Source: an uncultured Spirochaetaceae bacterium (GTDB lineage Bacteria; Spirochaetota; Spirochaetia; Sphaerochaetales; Sphaerochaetaceae). Taken from it: 59,951 nt of DNA. Where the stretch lies: contig CALXLA010000003.1 in NCBI GenBank assembly GCA_944389075.1, positions 1 to 59,951 on the forward strand. Direction: 5' to 3'. The position numbers and the translations under genes were made by a program. Below are positions 1-8,356 of the stretch, in pieces (positions within the stretch are counted from its first letter, which is position 1; every line of letters begins with the position of its first letter). The notes beneath the pieces were generated by a model. The model was not told the origin of the DNA and made no database searches. It was given only the letters and a program-made list of their open reading frames with translations.

Positions 1-1659
1 AAGGCTGAGAAGCTTGATGGGATATGGAAGTGCATGCCTGATGTGTTTGACACTCTTACAAGAAAACAGCTTTTCTCAGGAAGGGAAAAGGAAGATGGCA
101 ATGGGATGAAGATCCCTTCGGACTACAGATTCGGCGATGGCTTTGATGCAGAGGTGCCGGGCTGCTGGAATCTTGTTGATCCTGCGTTCTTCCTCTATGA
201 GGGAAGCACCGCATATGCACGTCATTTCACGTATTATCAGGATGATGCAGATGACAGGGTATTCCTCCGCATAGGAGCTGCGAACTATGAATGCCGCATA
301 TTCCTCAATGGAGAGTATATAGGACGTCACTTAGGAGGTTTCACGCCGTTCTGTGCGGAGCTTACAGGCAAGCTTCAGCATGAGAACGAGCTTATGATCA
401 TCGTCAACAACAGAAGAAGCTTTGAACAGGTCCCTTCCGAGAACTATGACTGGTTCAATTATGGCGGTATCACAAGGTCTGTTGCTCTTTATGAAGTTCC
501 ATCGGCTTTCATAAAGGATTTCCAGATCGAGCTTGTCCCGGATGGTACGTTCAGCCATATAAAGGCCAGAGTGAAAGCGGAGGGGAAGCTGACAGACGGA
601 GTTGTCAGAATCCCTGCACTTGGCGTTGAGAAAGCTTTCACGTTCGAAAATGGCCAGGCTTCCGTGGATATCGAGGCATCTCCTGAGCTATGGAGTCCGG
701 ATTCTCCTGTTCTGTATGATGTTTCAGTCGAAGCTGGAAATGACAGGGTTTCCGACAGGGTAGGATTCAGAGAGATAAAGGCTGATGGCAGGAAGATAAT
801 GCTCAATGGCAAGGAAATCTTCCTCAAGGGCATCTGCTGCCATGAAGAGAGCTATGATGGCGGACGCACTCTCTCCGATGATGAGTGCCGTCAGATCCTT
901 GTGACGGCAAAGGAACTCGGATGCAATGCACTCAGGCTCACTCATTATCCCCACAGCGAGCGCATGTCGCAGCTTGCTGATGAGATCGGCGTGATGCTCT
1001 GGGAAGAGATTTCTGTCTACTGGCTGATTGATTTTGACAACTCTGAGACTCTTGCGAATGCGAGGAATCAGCTGAAGGAGCTGATGACGAGGGATTACAA
1101 CAGGGCAAGTGTCATAATCTGGAGCGTGGGAAACGAGAATCCTGATACTGATTCAAGACTCAAGTTCATGTCTCAGCTTGCCGATGACTGCCATGCATTC
1201 GATAAGACGAGGCTTGTCAGTGCGGCATGTCTTGTGAATATCGACAAGATGGCAATCTGTGACAGGCTCACGGGCGTTGTCGATATCATATCATTCAACC
1301 AGTACTATGGATGGTATTTCAGGAACTACGAAGGCCTCAAGGAGATTCTCGATAATTCCGTTGTCGATAAGCCTCTGATGATTTCCGAAACAGGTGCAGG
1401 TTGTGATTACGGTCATCATGGCAACAGCGAGGAGATCTTCAGCGAAGAGCATCAGGCAAAGGTCTATGAACATCAGATCAAATACTCGGATGGACGCATA
1501 CAGGGACTTTTCCCATGGATCCTCTATGATTTCAGATCACCTGTGAGGATGAATCCTTATCAGCAGGGATACAACAGGAAGGGTGTCATCGCAGATGATA
1601 AGATCAGCAGGAAGATGGCATTCTATGTCCTGCAGGATTATTACAGGAATAAGAAATGA
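1..1659 (+). CDS. GH2 family beta-glycosidase (beta-glucuronidase/beta-galactosidase-like), 5' end outside the window
   Basis: The frame is open from base 1 and already reads LDGIWK-like sequence typical of the GH2 N-terminal sugar-binding domain, so the start lies upstream and the ATG at 34 is internal. GH2 signatures seen in order: the NALRLTHYPHS motif, a GVMLWEE strand, the acid/base motif SVGNEN (the Glu after Asn), and a SETGAG nucleophile motif. The end carries an N-R-K-G segment followed by an AFYVLQDYY tail as in small cytoplasmic GH2 enzymes of roughly 550-600 residues. No signal peptide can be judged. N-x-K-G occurs in both beta-glucuronidases and some beta-galactosidases, so the substrate is not fixed. 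A hairpin follows the stop. Confidence 0.85.
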   Translation, partial: KAEKLDGIWKCMPDVFDTLTRKQLFSGREKEDGNGMKIPSDYRFGDGFDAEVPGCWNLVDPAFFLYEGSTAYARHFTYYQDDADDRVFLRIGAANYECRIFLNGEYIGRHLGGFTPFCAELTGKLQHENELMIIVNNRRSFEQVPSENYDWFNYGGITRSVALYEVPSAFIKDFQIELVPDGTFSHIKARVKAEGKLTDGVVRIPALGVEKAFTFENGQASVDIEASPELWSPDSPVLYDVSVEAGNDRVSDRVGFREIKADGRKIMLNGKEIFLKGICCHEESYDGGRTLSDDECRQILVTAKELGCNALRLTHYPHSERMSQLADEIGVMLWEEISVYWLIDFDNSETLANARNQLKELMTRDYNRASVIIWSVGNENPDTDSRLKFMSQLADDCHAFDKTRLVSAACLVNIDKMAICDRLTGVVDIISFNQYYGWYFRNYEGLKEILDNSVVDKPLMISETGAGCDYGHHGNSEEIFSEEHQAKVYEHQIKYSDGRIQGLFPWILYDFRSPVRMNPYQQGYNRKGVIADDKISRKMAFYVLQDYYRNKK

Positions 1660-1667
1660 TCCAGCAT

Positions 1668-1700
1668 CAGGCCGGAGAAAATCCCCGGCCTGTAATTCTG
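1668..1700 (+). terminator. Hairpin after the GH2 gene
   Basis: Arms CAGGCCGG (1668-1675) and CCGGCCTG (1685-1692) are perfectly complementary with a 9-base loop. The following bases are only moderately T-rich, so it is a probable rather than classical Rho-independent terminator. Confidence 0.55.
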
Positions 1701-1794
1701 TTAACACGAACTTCCTCCATATTTTACAAGCTTCTCCTATCATTCCTCTTTTAGTGATACGGCTATGTGCTAAACTGAGACAAAGGAGCTAGAA

Positions 1795-2865
1795 ATGAGA
1801 ATAGGAATTCTTACAAGTGGCGGAGATTGTCCGGGACTGAATGCTGTTATCAGGGGATTTGCGAAATACGCATACAATCAGATCAAGGATGTAGAGCTTA
1901 TCGGTATATCCGATGGATATCTCGGGCTTATCACTAATGATGCGAAGAAGATGAAGCCTTCGGACTTCTCAGGCATTCTCAATGTCGGCGGCACGATCCT
2001 TGGTACATCGCGCCAGCCTTTCAGCAAGATGACGGAAGAGGACAGGAATGGCGAGAGCAAGCTTGAGAAGATGAAGGAGAACTATAAGGAGATGGGCCTT
2101 GATGTGCTTGTCACCCTTGGCGGTGCAGGTACACATAAGACAGCAGCGCTTCTTTCATCCGTAGGTCTCAATGTCGTGGGAATTCCGAAGACTATAGATA
2201 ATGACATCTATGGAACCGAGGTCACTTTCGGTTTCCATTCCGCAGTCGATATCGCGACGGAATGTATTGACAGGATTCATACCACAGCTGCAAGCCATGG
2301 ACGCACGATGCTTATCGAGATTATGGGAAACAAGGTAGGTTGGCTGACACTGTATTCAGGTATAGCAGGCGGTGCTGACATCATCCTTCTTCCAGAGATT
2401 CCATACAATCCTGAGGAAGTGGTGAAGACCGTGAAGAAGAGGCTCAAGAACGGAAGCGATTTCACAATCATCGCAATCGCAGAAGGCGCAATGAGCCTTG
2501 AAGAGTCGAAGATGAAGAAGAAGGAGCTTGCGGAATACAGAGGAGGGAAGCCTACAGGCACAGAGCTTCTTGCCAGGTACATCGAGGAAAATGCAGGCGT
2601 TGAGACAAGAGTCGTGGTCCCCGGGCATCTTCAGCGCGGCGGTGCTCCGTCTCCGTATGACAGGCTGCTTTCGACAGAGATGGGCTCTTTTGCAGGAAGG
2701 CTTGTGAAACAGGGCATCTATGGAGTCACTGTGGCCTTGAAGGGCAATGAGATCTCGTACAATGCGCTTGCAGATATCGCTGGGAAGATGAAATTCGTTC
2801 CGGTAGGTGACCAGAGGATACAGGTCGCAAGATCAATCGGCATATCATTCGGTGATGGCAAATGA
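1795..2865 (+). CDS. pfkA: 6-phosphofructokinase, group III-like, with altered GGxG motif
   Basis: 356 residues. It phosphorylates fructose 6-phosphate in glycolysis. The N-terminal GILTSGGDCPGLNAVIRG nucleotide loop, the PKTIDND catalytic segment, MGNKVGWLTL and the PGHLQRGG sugar-phosphate site are all present. In the motif that reads GGDG in E. coli PfkA this protein has GGAGTHKTA: Gly is kept at the position that favours ATP over PPi, Lys is present before TIDND as in PPi-type and mixed-group enzymes, and the Mg-ATP-contacting Asp is replaced by Ala. Donor choice (ATP or PPi) therefore cannot be settled by eye. RBS AAGGAG lies ahead of ATG 1795. It overlaps the next gene by ATGA and heads a pfk-ppx-ppk1 operon. 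Confidence 0.9.
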   Translation: MRIGILTSGGDCPGLNAVIRGFAKYAYNQIKDVELIGISDGYLGLITNDAKKMKPSDFSGILNVGGTILGTSRQPFSKMTEEDRNGESKLEKMKENYKEMGLDVLVTLGGAGTHKTAALLSSVGLNVVGIPKTIDNDIYGTEVTFGFHSAVDIATECIDRIHTTAASHGRTMLIEIMGNKVGWLTLYSGIAGGADIILLPEIPYNPEEVVKTVKKRLKNGSDFTIIAIAEGAMSLEESKMKKKELAEYRGGKPTGTELLARYIEENAGVETRVVVPGHLQRGGAPSPYDRLLSTEMGSFAGRLVKQGIYGVTVALKGNEISYNALADIAGKMKFVPVGDQRIQVARSIGISFGDGK

Positions 2866-3752
2866 GGGAAGCCCTGATAGATTTCTCCAGTACAGGTCTT
2901 TCGCTTCTCGTGATGGATGATGGGAAGAAGCCTGTCTTCCGTCTCAGGAGAACCCTTTCTGTAGTCGATTTCATGTCGAGGAAGGGGAAACTCATGGATA
3001 GAGGCATCGACAAGGTTGCGGAAGCTGTCCTTCATCTGAAAGATGCGGCGCTTGAAGTCGGTGCCCTGCGTATCTATCTCATAGCGACTGCCTCAATGAG
3101 GCTGATCGTGAACCATGATGATGTAAAGAACAGGATACTGGAGAAGACAGGACTCTCGCTGTCGATACTCAGCGGCAGCGATGAGGCATATTGCACAGCT
3201 GCTGTGAACAGGGAATATGCTGAGGACTGTACTGCACTGCTTCTCGATATCGGCGGTGCTACATGCCAGATCGCGGATCTCAGAGAGCCCGAGAGGGATA
3301 ACATGTTCTCTCTGCCAATCGGTCCTATGAGCCTTTACAAGCGTCTTGATGATATCCTCCCGACAAAGAAGGAAATCAAGGATATGCGGCGGTATATCAT
3401 AGATGTCCTTGCAGGAGAGATGGTGTATCAGGGTGCCTCATATGAGAGGATCGTATTGGCAGGAAGCACAGCAGAGGCTCTGCTTAATATCTATGCGGAC
3501 TACTATGGCAGGCTGGATTCTGATATGAAGATGATGAGCCGCAAGATGCTGAAGAGGCTTGTGGATCACCTTGTCGGAAGCGGAGAGGGCCGCAGCTTGA
3601 TACTCAGGAATGCTCCTGAGAAGATTCATGTGCTGATACCTGCTGCTGTTCTGGCGCTGACATGTGCAAAATACTATGATTCAGATGAGTTCATATACTC
3701 AGAGATGGGTGTCAAGGAAGGCTATTTGAGGATATTGGAGGAAAACAGATGA
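2862..3752 (+). CDS. Divergent Ppx/GppA-family phosphatase
   Basis: 296 residues in the ASKHA fold. The N-terminal ALIDFSSTGLSLLVMD strand corresponds to the phosphate-1 loop, LLLDIGGATCQ to the usual DIGGGSTE loop, and VLAGSTAEAL to the adenosine-like motif. The conserved SGxEEA segment reads SGSDEA. Several hallmark residues differ, including the Glu at the end of DIGGGSTE, which is Gln here, so activity may be weakened or specialised. Neighbours make exopolyphosphatase or a polyphosphate-linked regulatory function the best guess: it overlaps pfkA upstream and ppk1 downstream by four bases each. It is shorter than full E. coli Ppx (about 510 residues) and lacks the C-terminal HD-like part. 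Confidence 0.75.
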   Translation: MREALIDFSSTGLSLLVMDDGKKPVFRLRRTLSVVDFMSRKGKLMDRGIDKVAEAVLHLKDAALEVGALRIYLIATASMRLIVNHDDVKNRILEKTGLSLSILSGSDEAYCTAAVNREYAEDCTALLLDIGGATCQIADLREPERDNMFSLPIGPMSLYKRLDDILPTKKEIKDMRRYIIDVLAGEMVYQGASYERIVLAGSTAEALLNIYADYYGRLDSDMKMMSRKMLKRLVDHLVGSGEGRSLILRNAPEKIHVLIPAAVLALTCAKYYDSDEFIYSEMGVKEGYLRILEENR

Positions 3753-5812
3753 GTAAGGAAAAGACAAGATGCATCAGGGCACCATATATCAATAGGGAAT
3801 ACTCATGGCTGCAATTCGATGATCGTGTTCTTGATCAGGCGAGAGATGCGGAGAATCCTCTTCTTGAGAGATGCCGTTTCCTTTCCATATTCATATCGAA
3901 TCTCGATGAGTTCGTACGGGTACGCCTAGGTTCCCTGATGAACCTTCAGATGCACAGCCCTGATTACAGTGATAACAAATCCGGTATGGATGCGGCAGAG
4001 CAGATAGATATGATTCTTTCGCAGCTGCCAGCCTATTACAGGAAGGCTGATGAGACATTCTCCAAGCTCAGGAAGGAGCTTAGGAAAGCCGGTATTGATA
4101 TCCTGATGTCGAGTTCTATCTCAGAGACACAGAAGGCAAAGGCGCTTGAGTATTTTCAGGAGAATGTCATGCCGTTTGTCTCTCCGCTGATCCTTGATGC
4201 GAAGCATCCTATGATCAGGTTCGAGAACCAGAGGCTGTATCTTGTCCTCCGCCTGGAGCGGGATGGCCGTGATATGTTCGGTGTTGTCTCAATGGGACGC
4301 AGGGTTGAGGATCTTGTTCAGCTTCCCGGTGGCAAGAAGTGCCGTCTCATACCTTCCGCGGAGCTTCTGTATCTGTTCGGGGATATGCTTTTCCCTTCAT
4401 GCAGGATCAAGGAAAAGATTCTTGTCAGGGTGACAAGGAATGCTGATTTCGAAGCTTCTGTCGAAGATGCGGATATCGAATATGATTTTGACTTCTCGAA
4501 GCTTATCCGCAATAGAGTGGAATCCAGAGGAAGCCTTGCTGCCGTAAGACTTGAGATGAATAAGGAGTCAGAAGAGCTCAAGCAGTTCCTCCTGAAGCAT
4601 CTCGGCATAAAGAAGAATCATGCATTCGTTGTCAACGGATGCTTCTCATACAAGTATATGTTCTCCCTCGATTCCTATTTCCCGGAAGGGGAAGCTCATG
4701 CACTCCGCTATCCCGGATTCAAGGGAAGTGTCCCCGCTGGTCTTCATAAGGGCGGCATGATTGATTTCGCGCTCAGGAAGGATATCTTCCTTTCGTATCC
4801 TTTCCAGTCTATGGATCCGCTTCTCTGGCTTCTTGAGGAATGTGCGGACGATCCCCGCGTGACGAATATAAAGATCACGATCTACAGGCTTGCGACTCAT
4901 TCACGTATCGTCCAGTCCCTGATACGTGCTGCGGAGAATGGCAAGGATGTCTCTGTCATAATGGAGCTCTGTGCACGCTTTGATGAGGAATCTAACCTAT
5001 CCTATGCACAGAAGCTTCAGGAAGCTGGCTGTTCTGTCTTCTATGGCGTGGAGAACTACAAGGTCCATTCGAAGATCATCTCGATTGTTCTCAGGGATAA
5101 GGGAAAGGTCAGATACATAACTCATCTTGGAACTGGCAATTACAATGAGAGCACATCAAAGCAGTATACGGATTTGAATATCATAACATCAGATAAGGAT
5201 ATCGGAACTGATGGAGTGTCATTCTTCCGCAATCTTGCGACTCTCACCATCGATGCGAAGTATAAGAAGCTCCTTGTGGCGCCATACTCGCTGAAGCAGG
5301 GAATCATGGCATGCATTGATAAGGAGATAGAGAAGGGGCCGAAAGGTTCAATGGCTTTCAAGATGAACTCGCTTTCTGACAAGGAGATCATCGACAAGCT
5401 TGTGGAAGCTTCAATGAAAGGAGTCCGTGTCCGCCTGCTCATAAGGGGCATATGCTGTCTTCTGCCAGGTGTCCCGGGCCTTACTGAGAATATAAGCGTG
5501 AAGAGCATAGTAGGGCGCTTCCTTGAGCATTCCAGAATCTATTCATTCGGCTCTGGCGATATGTTCATCTCTTCTGCAGACCTCATGACAAGGAATGTTG
5601 ACAGACGTGTGGAGATCGCGACTCCTGTGACCAATCCTGAGATAAAAGCCCAGATCAGCCGCATGCTTGAGCTTATGCTGAATGACAATGTGAAAGGCAG
5701 GGTGCTTGGCAATGATGGGAAATACACAGAGGTCCCAAGACTCCCGGAACCAATAAACAGCCAGGAAGCATTTCTTTCATACTTCCATTCATTGAATGGG
5801 AATGCTAACTGA
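3749..5812 (+). CDS. ppk1: Polyphosphate kinase 1
   Basis: 687 residues, full length for PPK1. It transfers the gamma-phosphate of ATP to polyphosphate reversibly through a phosphohistidine. The N-terminal domain opens with INREYSWLQFDDRVLDQA and the NLDEFVRVR motif. Two PLD-like catalytic domains follow: KVHSKI carries the likely autophosphorylated His, ITHLGTGNYNE follows, and the second domain has FLEHSRIYSFGSG. The start overlaps the ppx-like stop (ATGA), so translation is probably coupled. Cytoplasmic or membrane-associated. The PLD-like folds here are the kinase's own and have nothing to do with the DISARM PLD protein. Confidence 0.95.
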   Translation: MSKEKTRCIRAPYINREYSWLQFDDRVLDQARDAENPLLERCRFLSIFISNLDEFVRVRLGSLMNLQMHSPDYSDNKSGMDAAEQIDMILSQLPAYYRKADETFSKLRKELRKAGIDILMSSSISETQKAKALEYFQENVMPFVSPLILDAKHPMIRFENQRLYLVLRLERDGRDMFGVVSMGRRVEDLVQLPGGKKCRLIPSAELLYLFGDMLFPSCRIKEKILVRVTRNADFEASVEDADIEYDFDFSKLIRNRVESRGSLAAVRLEMNKESEELKQFLLKHLGIKKNHAFVVNGCFSYKYMFSLDSYFPEGEAHALRYPGFKGSVPAGLHKGGMIDFALRKDIFLSYPFQSMDPLLWLLEECADDPRVTNIKITIYRLATHSRIVQSLIRAAENGKDVSVIMELCARFDEESNLSYAQKLQEAGCSVFYGVENYKVHSKIISIVLRDKGKVRYITHLGTGNYNESTSKQYTDLNIITSDKDIGTDGVSFFRNLATLTIDAKYKKLLVAPYSLKQGIMACIDKEIEKGPKGSMAFKMNSLSDKEIIDKLVEASMKGVRVRLLIRGICCLLPGVPGLTENISVKSIVGRFLEHSRIYSFGSGDMFISSADLMTRNVDRRVEIATPVTNPEIKAQISRMLELMLNDNVKGRVLGNDGKYTEVPRLPEPINSQEAFLSYFHSLNGNAN

Positions 5813-5828
5813 AATCAGTATATGAAAA

Positions 5829-5852
5829 AGGGCAGGGCCTTTTGGCTCTGCC
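5829..5852 (-). terminator. Terminator of hsp20, possibly bidirectional with ppk1
   Basis: Stem 5831-5839 / 5844-5852 with a TTTT/AAAA loop and one G-U pair. On the minus strand it is followed by CTTTTTC, which fits termination of the Hsp20 gene. The plus-strand side has only a weak T stretch for ppk1. Confidence 0.7.
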
Positions 5853-5871
5853 TCTATTGTGTCGGTACTGG

Positions 5872-6312
5872 TTACTTACCGATTTTCACCTCAATCTTCT
5901 TAGGCTGTTCTTCTGGAGTCTTCGGAAGAGTCACTGTGAGGATTCCATTTGCGAAATCCGCTGTGATTGCAGACTCATCAAGTCCGTCAGGAAGACTGAA
6001 GGACCTTTCGAAGGATTCGTATCTGCGTTCCTTGATGAGATACTTCTTTCCATTCTCATCCTTGTTTGTCTCATCGATCTTTCCGGAGATGGTGAGAACA
6101 TGCTTGTCTACTGTGATCTTCACATTGTTCTCATCGAATCCAGGAAGCTCTGCCTTCACTATATAGTTCTCTGGTGTTTCCTCTACATCTACAGCTGGAA
6201 GCCTCGTTGAGTAGTTGTCCCATGCTCCAAGCATCGAATCAAAGAAGTCATCGAATATTGAGAGATCCCTTCTTCCAGTCCTGTTGTTGTATCTTGTAAT
6301 GTCATGTGCCAT
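5872..6312 (-). CDS. hsp20: Small heat-shock protein Hsp20 (alpha-crystallin family)
   Basis: 146 residues. It is an ATP-independent holdase chaperone that binds unfolding proteins as oligomers. The N-terminus reads MAHDITRYN..., then FDDFFDSML, and the alpha-crystallin domain runs from about residue 40 with ENYIVKAELPGF, the DGLDESAITADFANGILTVTLPK segment (the GILTVTLPK signature), and a short tail after PEEQPKKIEVK. Strong RBS AAGGAGG precedes ATG 6312. It is monocistronic, with a terminator downstream. No CIRCE element is visible upstream. A -24/-12-like element and a 5'-leader hairpin are listed separately. Confidence 0.95.
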   Translation of the reverse strand: MAHDITRYNNRTGRRDLSIFDDFFDSMLGAWDNYSTRLPAVDVEETPENYIVKAELPGFDENNVKITVDKHVLTISGKIDETNKDENGKKYLIKERRYESFERSFSLPDGLDESAITADFANGILTVTLPKTPEEQPKKIEVKIGK

Positions 6313-6340
6313 TTTGTGGCCTCCTTATATTATCATTTTA

Positions 6341-6357
6341 TGTTCCTCTCTGGAACA
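6341..6357 (-). promoter_or_regulatory. Hairpin in the hsp20 5' leader
   Basis: TGTTCC / GGAACA arms with a 5-base loop lie about 30-45 bases ahead of the hsp20 start. It does not cover the AAGGAGG site, so it is not an obvious RNA thermometer. It may stabilise the leader or be an operator. Confidence 0.35.
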
Positions 6358-6367
6358 CAAATCAATG

Positions 6368-6383
6368 TGCACATACTGTGCCA
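6368..6383 (-). promoter_or_regulatory. Candidate sigma-54 (-24/-12) promoter for hsp20
   Basis: On the minus strand the element reads TGGCACAGTATGTGCA: GG and GC are separated by exactly 10 bases as in the TGGCAC-N5-TTGCA consensus, with one mismatch (GTGCA). A start about 12 bases further on would leave a leader of roughly 45 bases. An AT-rich stretch further upstream (TATATT) is an alternative ordinary promoter. Confidence 0.4.
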
Positions 6384-6449
6384 ACTTTAATATATGCTTA
6401 TCTTATAAATAATTAGACTTTGATTGATTTTGAAGATTCCGTGTCGATG

Positions 6450-6462
6450 GGACATTTTGTCC
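6450..6462. repeat. Short inverted repeat downstream of the LysR gene
   Basis: GGACA-TTT-TGTCC. The CATTTTGTCC half recurs near 6493. It lies in the short gap between the hsp20 promoter region and the LysR stop. Role unknown; a weak terminator or operator. Confidence 0.3.
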
Positions 6463-6524
6463 TCAGCTGGTCCGATGGAGATCTTTACTGTGTCATTTTG
6501 TCCGTGAAAGAAGCTTTCTCATTG

Positions 6525-7388
6525 TCAGAATGCATATGCATGGGTCTTCCGGAACTCAGCCCTGAAGTGCTTTGCAAGATATGACAGCTCTGCGAGGTTC
6601 TTTGAGCGAGAGGAAATATAGTAGGCAATATGTGCATCTTCATCAGTGATTGGGATTGCGACCTTTCCTTCCGATGGCCTGTAGACGATATCTGTAGTGA
6701 ATGAAGGAATTGCAGACTTGAGCACGAGTTCCTCGAATGATTCAGGGTCGCTCTGGATGAAGAATTTCGATGAAGGCATCTTCCTTTTCGGAAGTTCTGC
6801 CCATATTCCGATGTGCTCATAGAGAATCATGTTCTCCCCATCCATATCCTTGAGTGTCAGCGTTTTCCTGTCAGCGAATCTGTGCGTGGATGGCAGGAGA
6901 AACATCAGATGCTCTTCTCCCAGCTTCACAGTCGAGAAGCCATCAGCCGTAATCGGAGTGGCTGTGATTGTATATGAATATGTTCCATTCCTCAGCCCAT
7001 CTTCCAGAATCCTTCTATCGCGTATTTCCCCGGCTACAGTTTTGTCTGTCTTTGTGGATGACAGCATCGATACAACGCTCCATAGCGGAGCAGGGGCCTC
7101 TGCTCCTATGAGTATCGTCTTCTGTCTTCTGTCAGCAGCACGTATTTCCTCAGTTGCCCGCTGGACCATCTCAGAGATCCTTGTTGCCCATTCAGCTGCG
7201 ACTTTGCCCGTCTCATTAAGTTCTATCGAATTCGATGTCCTGCTGAAGATCGAAACACCAAGTTCTCCTTCAAGAAGTTTCATGGCACGTGACGCAGCAG
7301 GCTGTGATACACCTGTTTCCTCTGCCGCTTTGGATATCGATCCAAGTCTTCCAAATGCTGCAAGCTCTCTTAGCTGATAAAGTTCCAA
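6525..7388 (-). CDS. LysR-family transcriptional regulator
   Basis: 287 residues. The N-terminal winged HTH (about residues 1-60) has MELYQLRELAAFGRLGSISKAAEETGVSQPAASRAMKLLE, the classic LysR pattern. A linker helix follows, then a substrate-binding-like effector domain with segments such as GEEHLMFLLPSTHRFA. It is divergent from the aldo/keto reductase gene, and a T-N11-A type inverted repeat lies between them, so the reductase is its likely target along with its own gene. The inducer cannot be told from sequence. Confidence 0.92.
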   Translation of the reverse strand: MELYQLRELAAFGRLGSISKAAEETGVSQPAASRAMKLLEGELGVSIFSRTSNSIELNETGKVAAEWATRISEMVQRATEEIRAADRRQKTILIGAEAPAPLWSVVSMLSSTKTDKTVAGEIRDRRILEDGLRNGTYSYTITATPITADGFSTVKLGEEHLMFLLPSTHRFADRKTLTLKDMDGENMILYEHIGIWAELPKRKMPSSKFFIQSDPESFEELVLKSAIPSFTTDIVYRPSEGKVAIPITDEDAHIAYYISSRSKNLAELSYLAKHFRAEFRKTHAYAF

Positions 7389-7423
7389 GACAACCCCCTG
7401 CTATAACAATAGATTATACCGGT

Positions 7424-7447
7424 ATTGATAATTTGTCCTGTATCAAT
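7424..7447. promoter_or_regulatory. Candidate LysR operator
   Basis: ATTGATA-N10-TATCAAT, a perfect interrupted dyad of the LysR type, lies in the 103-base gap between the divergent LysR and reductase genes. Confidence 0.5.
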
Positions 7448-7491
7448 TGTCGGATACGCATTACTTTCTATTGCAGATAACGGAGGAATAT

Positions 7492-8346
7492 ATGATAGAG
7501 ACAATAAGGCTTAACAATGGAATTGAGATGCCGCTCGAAGGCTTTGGCGTATTCCAGGTACCTGATGGTGATGTATGCAGGAAGGCTGTCAGCGATGCAA
7601 TCAGCACAGGCTACAGGCTCATCGATACGGCTGCCGCATACATGAATGAAGAGGCAGTAGGGCGGGCTATCAGGGAATCCGGCGTGAACAGAGCGGACCT
7701 CTTCATAACGACAAAGCTCTGGACGCAGGATGCATCGTATGAGAGTGCGAAGAAGGCATTCAATACTTCCCTTGAGAAGCTCGGCCTTGATTACCTCGAC
7801 CTTTATCTCATCCACCAGCCAGTGGGCGACTACTATGGCGCATACAGGGCAATGGAAGAGCTCTACAAGGAAAGCAGGGTAAGGGCAATAGGCGTCTGCA
7901 ACTTCTATCCTGAGCGCCTCACTGACCTTGTGCTCCATGCTGAAGTGATTCCTGCTGTGAATCAGGTGGAGCTCCATCCGTTCTTCCAGCAGGAGAAGGC
8001 AATAGCGAACATGAGGGAGTATGGCGTCGTGCCTGAGGCATGGGGACCGTTTGCTGAAGGTAATCATGGAATCTTCACGCATCCTGTCCTTTCCGCAATC
8101 GGGAAGAAGTATGGCAAGAGCGCTGCTCAGGTCGCGCTGAGATGGAACGTGCAGAGGGGCGTGGTAGTCATCCCCAAGTCAACCCATAAGGAGAGAATGG
8201 AGCAGAATATCGATATATGGGACTTTGCTCTTTCCGATGATGACATGGCTGAGATTGCGAAGCTTAATATCGGGCACAGCGAGATCGTCGATCACTCAGA
8301 TCCTGCATTCATAAAGATGATTTCAGGAATGAAGATCCACGACTGA
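7492..8346 (+). CDS. Aldo/keto reductase (2,5-diketo-gluconate reductase-like)
   Basis: 284 residues from ATG 7492, which has a CGGAGG site just ahead; an upstream in-frame TTG lacks one. It is an NADPH-dependent carbonyl reductase with a TIM-barrel fold. Catalytic tetrad residues are visible: Asp in LIDTAAAY, Tyr of the same motif, Lys in TTKLW, His in YLIHQP. The cofactor-binding VVIPKSTHKERMEQN segment is near the C-terminus. Substrate unknown. It sits divergent from a LysR gene and only 10 bases from the convergent AAA ATPase gene, with no clear terminator between. Confidence 0.92.
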   Translation: MIETIRLNNGIEMPLEGFGVFQVPDGDVCRKAVSDAISTGYRLIDTAAAYMNEEAVGRAIRESGVNRADLFITTKLWTQDASYESAKKAFNTSLEKLGLDYLDLYLIHQPVGDYYGAYRAMEELYKESRVRAIGVCNFYPERLTDLVLHAEVIPAVNQVELHPFFQQEKAIANMREYGVVPEAWGPFAEGNHGIFTHPVLSAIGKKYGKSAAQVALRWNVQRGVVVIPKSTHKERMEQNIDIWDFALSDDDMAEIAKLNIGHSEIVDHSDPAFIKMISGMKIHD

Positions 8347-8356
8347 CAATTCTGAT

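Noticed and set aside
3749-5812. Possibility that ppk1's PLD-like domains stand in for DrmC
   Set aside because: It is a complete polyphosphate kinase 1 far from the island, in a polyphosphate operon.
7447-7491. TTG upstream start for the aldo/keto reductase
   Set aside because: No ribosome site and it overlaps the LysR operator; ATG 7492 has CGGAGG.
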